From NCBI GenBank assembly GCA_021613335.1, contig JAJTWR010000269.1:760001-824000 (forward strand): a DNA stretch of 64,000 nucleotides. The letters run 5' to 3'. A program made the position numbers and the translations under genes. The notes beneath the pieces are model-generated. The model saw only the letters and a list, made by a program, of their open reading frames with translations, was not told where the DNA came from and ran no database searches. Each line of letters begins with the position of its first letter. The first letter of the stretch is position 1. The DNA comes from Whitmania pigra (lineage: Eukaryota; Annelida; Clitellata; Hirudinida; Haemopidae). Positions 59,287-64,000 of this stretch are shown here, piece after piece.

Positions 59287-61145
59287 ATGGAAATAAAAAC
59301 TAGATTCTTGCTAGAATTAATAATGATTGCATATTGCATTTGTAATGTACAAACAGAGAAAAGCGTAAATATTGCTTTTCAAAAACCAGCCTACCAGAGT
59401 TCCGAATTAAGCCCAGGAGCTGCATCTAAATCGGTGGACGGAAGTTACAGCCAAACAGATTGTGCCCATGGAAATAAAGATCCAAATACATTAAATTGGT
59501 TAATGGTGGATTTGTTGGACGAATATTACGTATCAGACGTCATATTGACGCCAAGAGATTTAGGTTAAATGCCTAAATTCGAAACAAATCGCAAATATGA
59601 TGTAACATTGGATTCAATTTATTTAGCTGACTTGGACGTAGCTAAGAGAATGGACTACGTTTACATTGGAATCTCAAATTCAAACGTCAGTGGAAAAATT
59701 GAGTATCCGGTGTATCCATTGTGCAGACAATCTCCTTATGCGGCTGATCCAACTCAAAACATGTCAATTTCATGTCGTCCAAACATTCCGCCTGGACGAT
59801 ATGTTGTTGTTCAACAACCAACTACACAATATGGATACTTGACAATCTGTGAAATTCAGGTTTATGGAACGAAGCTGACTAAGGCGAGCACAGGTTATTA
59901 AATAAATATTTTGAAGGTTTTACTACATTTTCAATTAGATGTATTTTAAATACAATATCCAGGAAATAACATTTGCCAAGGAAATTATTACGGAGATAAT
60001 TGTGACAAATATTGCAATTGTGACAAAGGCGTGAAATGTGATCAACAAGGAATTTGTCCGAATGGTTGTGATGTCAACTGGGAAGGAGAACATTGCGATA
60101 TAAGTATAGTGAATAGGTTTTTTGAAATCATCATAATTTCTTTATTTAAATTTTATTCCAGGAAAATACAGCAGCAATATAATTGGATGTTTTCATTTGA
60201 ATAAAACGTCAACGCATGAATTCCTACAAGCAGGCACCAGTTCTTGTTTAAGAACTTGTTCTGGCTATGGTTTTACATTTGCTACCAATAAGGTAACTTT
60301 ATTTGATTAAGTAAAAAGGTCTCATTATAAATTCTTTTTATTTATTTTTAATTGGTTATTAAAGAGTTCCAGTGAATGCATATGCACAGATTCTTTGAAC
60401 TGGACGGTGCCAGTTAAGTGTGGTGAACCTGAAAATGAACTTCAGAATGGTTATGAAGTAACTTTCTACTCAGGTTAACAACTTTGGTCCTGCTGCTTAA
60501 ATGCTCAGTTACCAGTTGTTTGCTAGTTGTTAGAACGAATCATTGTTTTGATCACATTCATTTTATATTACAGCTTAAAAAAATTATTTATGTTTTAAAA
60601 CTATGTTAAAACTCTACCATAGTTTGTCCAATTGGTACTTACTGATACAACTGCACATTGAAATGTAACTGTCCCAACAATGGAAGATGTTCCTACATGG
60701 AAGGACGTTGCGAAGATGGCTGCCCGAACGGATTCACTGGCAATTTTTGTGACATCCGAGGTACATTTATAACCAACGTCATTAACATAACTCACAATCT
60801 GCATAATTTATTTCAGTTTGCTCAAATGATAGTGAATGTAATGAAAATGAGATTTGTTACTCAACTTCAAATGTAATAACTTGTCAATGCAAGGAAGGAT
60901 TTAACAGATCATCAACTTGGTCACCCTGTCTGACTTCAAGAAATGCCGTTCAGCTGAATACAGGTAAGATTCTCTAATTGACTCCTGATGACAGGTGTTT
61001 ATAATATACAATACATCTCTGATATGGTGTTGGCTCCCTAGGATCATCAAATTCATCAGCATTAGTTGGAGCAGTAATTGATTCTGCTGCAGGATTGATT
61101 TCATCCTTACTACGTTTATTTTACTCTTTAAGTCCAGAAAAATGA
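59287..61145 (+). CDS. fucolectin-EGF-WSC-EGF membrane protein with an internal TGA
   Basis: Eight exons with continuous phase: 59287-59563, 59627-59893, 59963-60103, 60162-60292, 60365-60473, 60623-60760, 60817-60963, 61042-61145. A signal peptide (MEIKTRFLLELIMIAYCICN) leads into a fucolectin/F5-8C-like domain (VNIAFQKPAYQSS, ASKSVDGSYSQTDCAHGN, WLMVDLLDEYYVSDVIL, ICEIQVYG). An apparent stop at 59566-59568 lies inside a 63-bp intron and is harmless. Next come an EGF-like unit (GDNCDKYCNCDKGVKCD), a WSC-like domain (IGCFHLNKT, CLRTCSGYGFTFAT, ECICTDSL), two more EGF-like units (CNCPNNGRCSYMEGRCEDGC; ECNENEICY) and a short membrane segment (ALVGAVIDSAAGLISSLLRL). In the second EGF, CPIGTY-stop-YNC has TGA at 60643-60645 where glycine is expected, one base from GGA. 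The tail frame closes at 61143-61145 after an A5 run. A likely poly(A) hexamer is at 61236-61241. Probable role: carbohydrate-binding surface receptor. Confidence 0.7.
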
Positions 61146-61283
61146 TTTGCAAGTGATGGAAACATCGATGAACGTGAAGCAACAAATTTGAGTGTGACAA
61201 GTAGATTCAGTAATGTTTTAGTTTACTTTTGAAGTAATAAATGTAATGACTTTGCATCGATTGATTTTGTAATATAATTAATT

Positions 61284-61523
61284 TTAAATGGAAAATAAAA
61301 ACATATGGACTCGAGGCTTGAATCTGCTTCGATCGTTATTTGATGTTTCTAGCATGTAATTAGTATTTTGCGTCGCTGAAAAGTTACAGCCGTATGCGGG
61401 CACGTATCCTATTCGACTAATCTGCACGCCCGTCTTAATTTCCAGATCTTTATATTTCATCCTCTTCTCTGTTTCTTTCTTCAAAAAATTCGTATCGTTT
61501 GGCACCGCTACCTCCAAAATCAA
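61284..61523 (-). mobile_element. LINE reverse-transcriptase C-terminal remnant
   Basis: The minus-strand frame reads MILEVAVPNDTNFLKKETEK then RMKYKDLEIKTGVQISRIG and YVPAYGCNF. The pattern (I-x-V-x-V-P-x-D followed by KE-x-EK and KY-x-DL) is that found at the C-terminal end of the polymerase region of many animal non-LTR retrotransposons. It is 5'-truncated, and no RT core lies upstream, so it is a dead fragment. Confidence 0.55.
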
Positions 61524-61558
61524 GCAATACAGTCAAATCTGTACTATGTAACAAATAA

Positions 61559-61618
61559 AATACTATGCCACCTGTCGGGACCGAGCAAAAGTGGCATAGT
61601 ATCGAGAGTGGCATAGTA
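61559..61618. repeat. small inverted/direct repeat around GTGGCATAGTA
   Basis: TACTATGCCAC at 61559 is followed by its complement GTGGCATAGTA twice (near 61591 and 61608), making a hairpin plus a direct repeat. It may be one end of a decayed element. Confidence 0.6.
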
Positions 61619-62075
61619 GCCAGGGTTTGTAAAAGCGGTCTGATTTTCTCAAATAAAATCGCATTTATTCTTAAAAAAGGATTTATTTTTCAAGTTATCC
61701 ATCAGCTCTTCCAAAACTTTCAAAAATGGGCTGAATTTGAAGACAAATAACAAAGGAACGACTGATTGAAAAGGGAAAGGTTCTAGAACAAACCAAAGAA
61801 TAACAATCGTCTAGATTTTAAAATAAAATTCAATTAATTTAGTTTAGTGATGAGTAAATTTATATATACAGTCATTAGATAATTATAAATAATCGAACAC
61901 AGCGCAGAAATACAGACATTAGGATTGATCATCCTGCAACAACTAGTAATAACATTATTAACTGTAATAATACGTAAATAATTTTAATAGTAATATTATT
62001 ATAAATAGATGTCGCTAAAACGGCAAAATAATGGTTACAATTAATAATAAAAATAGCAATAATAATAATAATATT
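61619..62075. other. AT-rich spacer, nothing recognised
   Basis: No coding or RNA signal was identified. The right end is an (AAT)n microsatellite that hosts the insertion at 62101. Confidence 0.5.
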
Positions 62076-62100
62076 AATAATAATAATAATAATTTTTTTG
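62076..62100. repeat. target-site duplication, left copy
   Basis: AAT units followed by seven T and a G, 25 bp in all, repeated exactly at 62760-62784. Part of its length may come from the microsatellite context, but the T7-G end is not part of the AAT pattern and supports a true duplication. Confidence 0.75.
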
Positions 62101-62759
62101 GTGGGAGTAACTATGACTCTCTTGAGGTAGTAGTTTTCTCTGGCTGTGCCAACAGCTACGCCGCGCGTCCCCAGGTGGCGGATAGGGGAAACGGCCTCCA
62201 TCATGGAGGGTAGCTGCGAAATAAGCGGTGCACGTAGTACCGACGAATAAGTAGTCGTGGACCATTTGGACCATTTGAGGTTGGGGTATTTTGCCATACC
62301 CTGTAACCACTAAGCGCTCATTTTACGAAGGTTTTTTGTGCAGGTGGGACCTTTCTCGTCGAAAGATGGGAGCGCGTGTACGATACTACATTTGAACTGT
62401 ACGATATATATCGTAACATCGGTTGTAATTGGGTTACGTATCGTCTGGTTGTAATGGCCAGATACACTAACCGCCCTGGATGCCGTCCCATGACATGAGA
62501 CGCTGGAACTGGTCACAAACTTCCCAGGGAGGGTGAAACTCCCCCCTGTAAGACATAGTCTGGGTGTGCACCGGAACTTGTAAATGATTTGAACTAGACC
62601 ACTGGTCCTGGAAGGGTGAAATCCCCTTCTGTAAGACGTGCGTCAGGTGTGGTCAATGAACAATGGTCTCGAGGGATATAATCCAAAAGATGACGCTTGC
62701 GTTGGGGGCGCCCAGACGCGCGTTTCGCGCGCTTGGTGTTCGCTCGCTTCGCTCGACTC
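62101..62759 (+). mobile_element. 28S-headed, R2-like short retroposon (non-coding)
   Basis: About 660 bp of distinctly GC-richer DNA between 25-bp direct repeats, with no long open frame. The first 31 bases (62100-62130: GGTGGGAGTAACTATGACTC then TCTTGAGGTAG) match, from memory, all but about two positions of the conserved 28S rRNA segment just upstream of the R2 insertion site. Hairpins are dense: CCTCCATCATGGAGG, CAGCTAC paired with GTAGCTG, and GCGCGTTTCGCGC. Two related modules near 62527 and 62611 share GGGTGAAA, CCC and CTGTAAGAC. The 3' end, TTCGCTCGCTTCGCTCGACT, meets the AAT repeat. I infer a short internally deleted R2 derivative or a 28S-headed SINE copied by target-primed reverse transcription. 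Confidence 0.65.
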
Positions 62760-62784
62760 AATAATAATAATAATAATTTTTTTG
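62760..62784. repeat. target-site duplication, right copy
   Basis: Identical in all 25 positions to 62076-62100, directly abutting the 3' end of the element. The identity suggests a young insertion. Confidence 0.75.
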
Positions 62785-64000
62785 TAAAGCCTTATTATAA
62801 GAACGTTAGTTGAAATCATAGTAATCTCACGTGCGATTTTTCGTCTGCTACAAACATTTGTAGACTCTACTTGTTTTTGTGGCAGTTGTGATAATTTTCA
62901 TGCATAACCAAGGTCTGTTACTAATTTCTATTTGGGTAATTTTGGTCAAAATAAGACCAACAAAAATATGGTTTCCGTATCGCTATAGCAATAGCCGTGA
63001 TATTTGGACTTGATTATTTACCGATGACATGCTCTCATAGCAGAGGTGTTACAAATACAAATCAATTTTTAAAACTTTTCTGGGTCAAATTGAAATTATT
63101 TTTGGTCCTGCAAAATAAGACTATTCAAAAAAAAAAGAATGAAAATTTGACCAAAATAACAAATTACTGTCTAAATATGGGATCTTCCAAAATATTCATG
63201 GGACAATTCCTTTGCGATGTATTGCTGATAATTTAATCATTTTAATATTTAAAATAAAAGCAACAGAACTCTAAACAATATGTTTCCTGTCAAATATTTT
63301 ACGTTATTTTTAATATTTCTGCAGACATTAAATTGCTGATGATGATTGTTCGAATGTGAAGAGCCATGTTTGTCACAATCACTGAACCTAACCAAAATGT
63401 TTAAAATTAACATAATTTAATAATTAAAAAAACGTATTATTTTTTAACATGTAATAAAAAATTTATCACACTATAATTTTCACTAGAGGTGGGTACTTAA
63501 AACTGTTACGATGACTTGAAAGTGAACAGGTCAAGGAGCCGTTCAAAAAAACTAAAAACAAACTACAAATATTATATTAACGTAAAGAGACACATTCACC
63601 TTAAGTATATGAGACCATGTAGTTCTCAAGGCAAAGGTGTTTTGTTAGCAATATGTTCAAGGAAATTTATGATCTAGCAAAAATTATACAAAATAAAGTA
63701 CAGAAAAGTTTTCCAACAATTCTAAATATAACATTTCAAACTTAAAGATATCAACTTATTTTTTTTAGAAAAGTGCCTTCTGTCTAAAATATTTATTTTT
63801 TACTTTAGATAATTACTCAAATTATACCACGAATTACCAAAATAAATTATAAGTAGGTAAGTTCTCCAAGTAGAGGTGTTTTGTTAACAATGAAGTCCAG
63901 AGAATGGATCATCCGACAAAAAATATTAAATGTGTATAGTATTATGAATTAATTAAATTATATTACTATTATATTATTATAACCACATCTGCTGTAATTT
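62785..64000. other. AT-rich right flank, no gene seen
   Basis: No exon pairs or motifs were found. The frame at 62997-63236 has no family resemblance and no splice context. It could be intron or upstream sequence of a gene beyond the window. Confidence 0.45.

Noticed and set aside
59566..59568. Apparent in-frame TAA splitting the fucolectin domain
   Set aside because: It lies within a 63-bp intron (59564-59626) with a GTTAAA donor and TTATTTAG acceptor. Removing the intron keeps phase and restores a domain-like sequence (TPRDLADLDVAKRMDY).

Overview
This is an AT-rich metazoan nuclear window. The genes have spliceosomal GT-AG introns, the introns and flanks are full of trinucleotide microsatellites, and several dispersed repeats are present. 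The gene set (plasma-membrane Ca2+ ATPase with animal-type C-terminal splicing, arrestin-domain protein, GH27 lysosomal glycosidase, and a fucolectin/EGF/WSC cell-surface mosaic) fits an invertebrate animal. A lophotrochozoan such as an annelid is my guess only; nothing in the window proves it. All gene models were built by hand: I read coding stretches, chose GT/AG boundaries and checked that codon phase carries from exon to exon.

Layout. 1-1.5 kb is AT-rich flank. At 1.5-7.6 kb (+) is a six-exon arrestin-domain protein of about 449 aa that ends, unusually, in two hydrophobic helices. Convergent to it, at 8.7-11.8 kb (-), is a complete seven-exon GH27 alpha-galactosidase/alpha-N-acetylgalactosaminidase of 403 aa. 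From 15.1 to 43.8 kb (-) lies a plasma-membrane Ca2+ ATPase (PMCA, ATP2B family) with 20 common coding exons and two alternative 3' coding exons. Its introns hold nearly all the large microsatellites and at least one SINE. 43.9-52.4 kb has no gene I can support, although the promoter and 5' noncoding exon(s) of the Ca2+ ATPase should lie in or beyond it. At 52.4-53.8 kb (-) are orphan exons of an unrecognised gene. At 55.1-55.4 kb is a near-palindromic element with perfect 103-bp arms. At 56.0-58.3 kb (+) is the 3' part of an FG-GAP/VCBS-like repeat protein, with a frameshift in its last exon. At 59.3-61.1 kb (+) is an eight-exon fucolectin-EGF-WSC-EGF membrane protein interrupted by one TGA. 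A LINE reverse-transcriptase scrap follows at 61.3-61.5 kb.

The most unusual object is at 62.1-62.76 kb. It is a GC-rich, hairpin-rich, apparently non-coding retroposon of about 660 bp flanked by a 25-bp perfect direct repeat. Its first 31 bases closely resemble the 28S rRNA sequence next to the R2 retrotransposon target. It looks like a recently mobilised R2-derived or 28S-headed short element outside the rDNA.

The genes do not form a pathway. Ca2+ ATPase (ion export), GH27 (lysosomal glycan turnover), arrestin-domain protein (trafficking adaptor) and the two surface or secreted proteins appear to be unrelated neighbours. The right-hand 8 kb differs from the rest: both genes there carry one reading-frame lesion inside an otherwise phase-consistent exon structure, alongside clear mobile-element debris.
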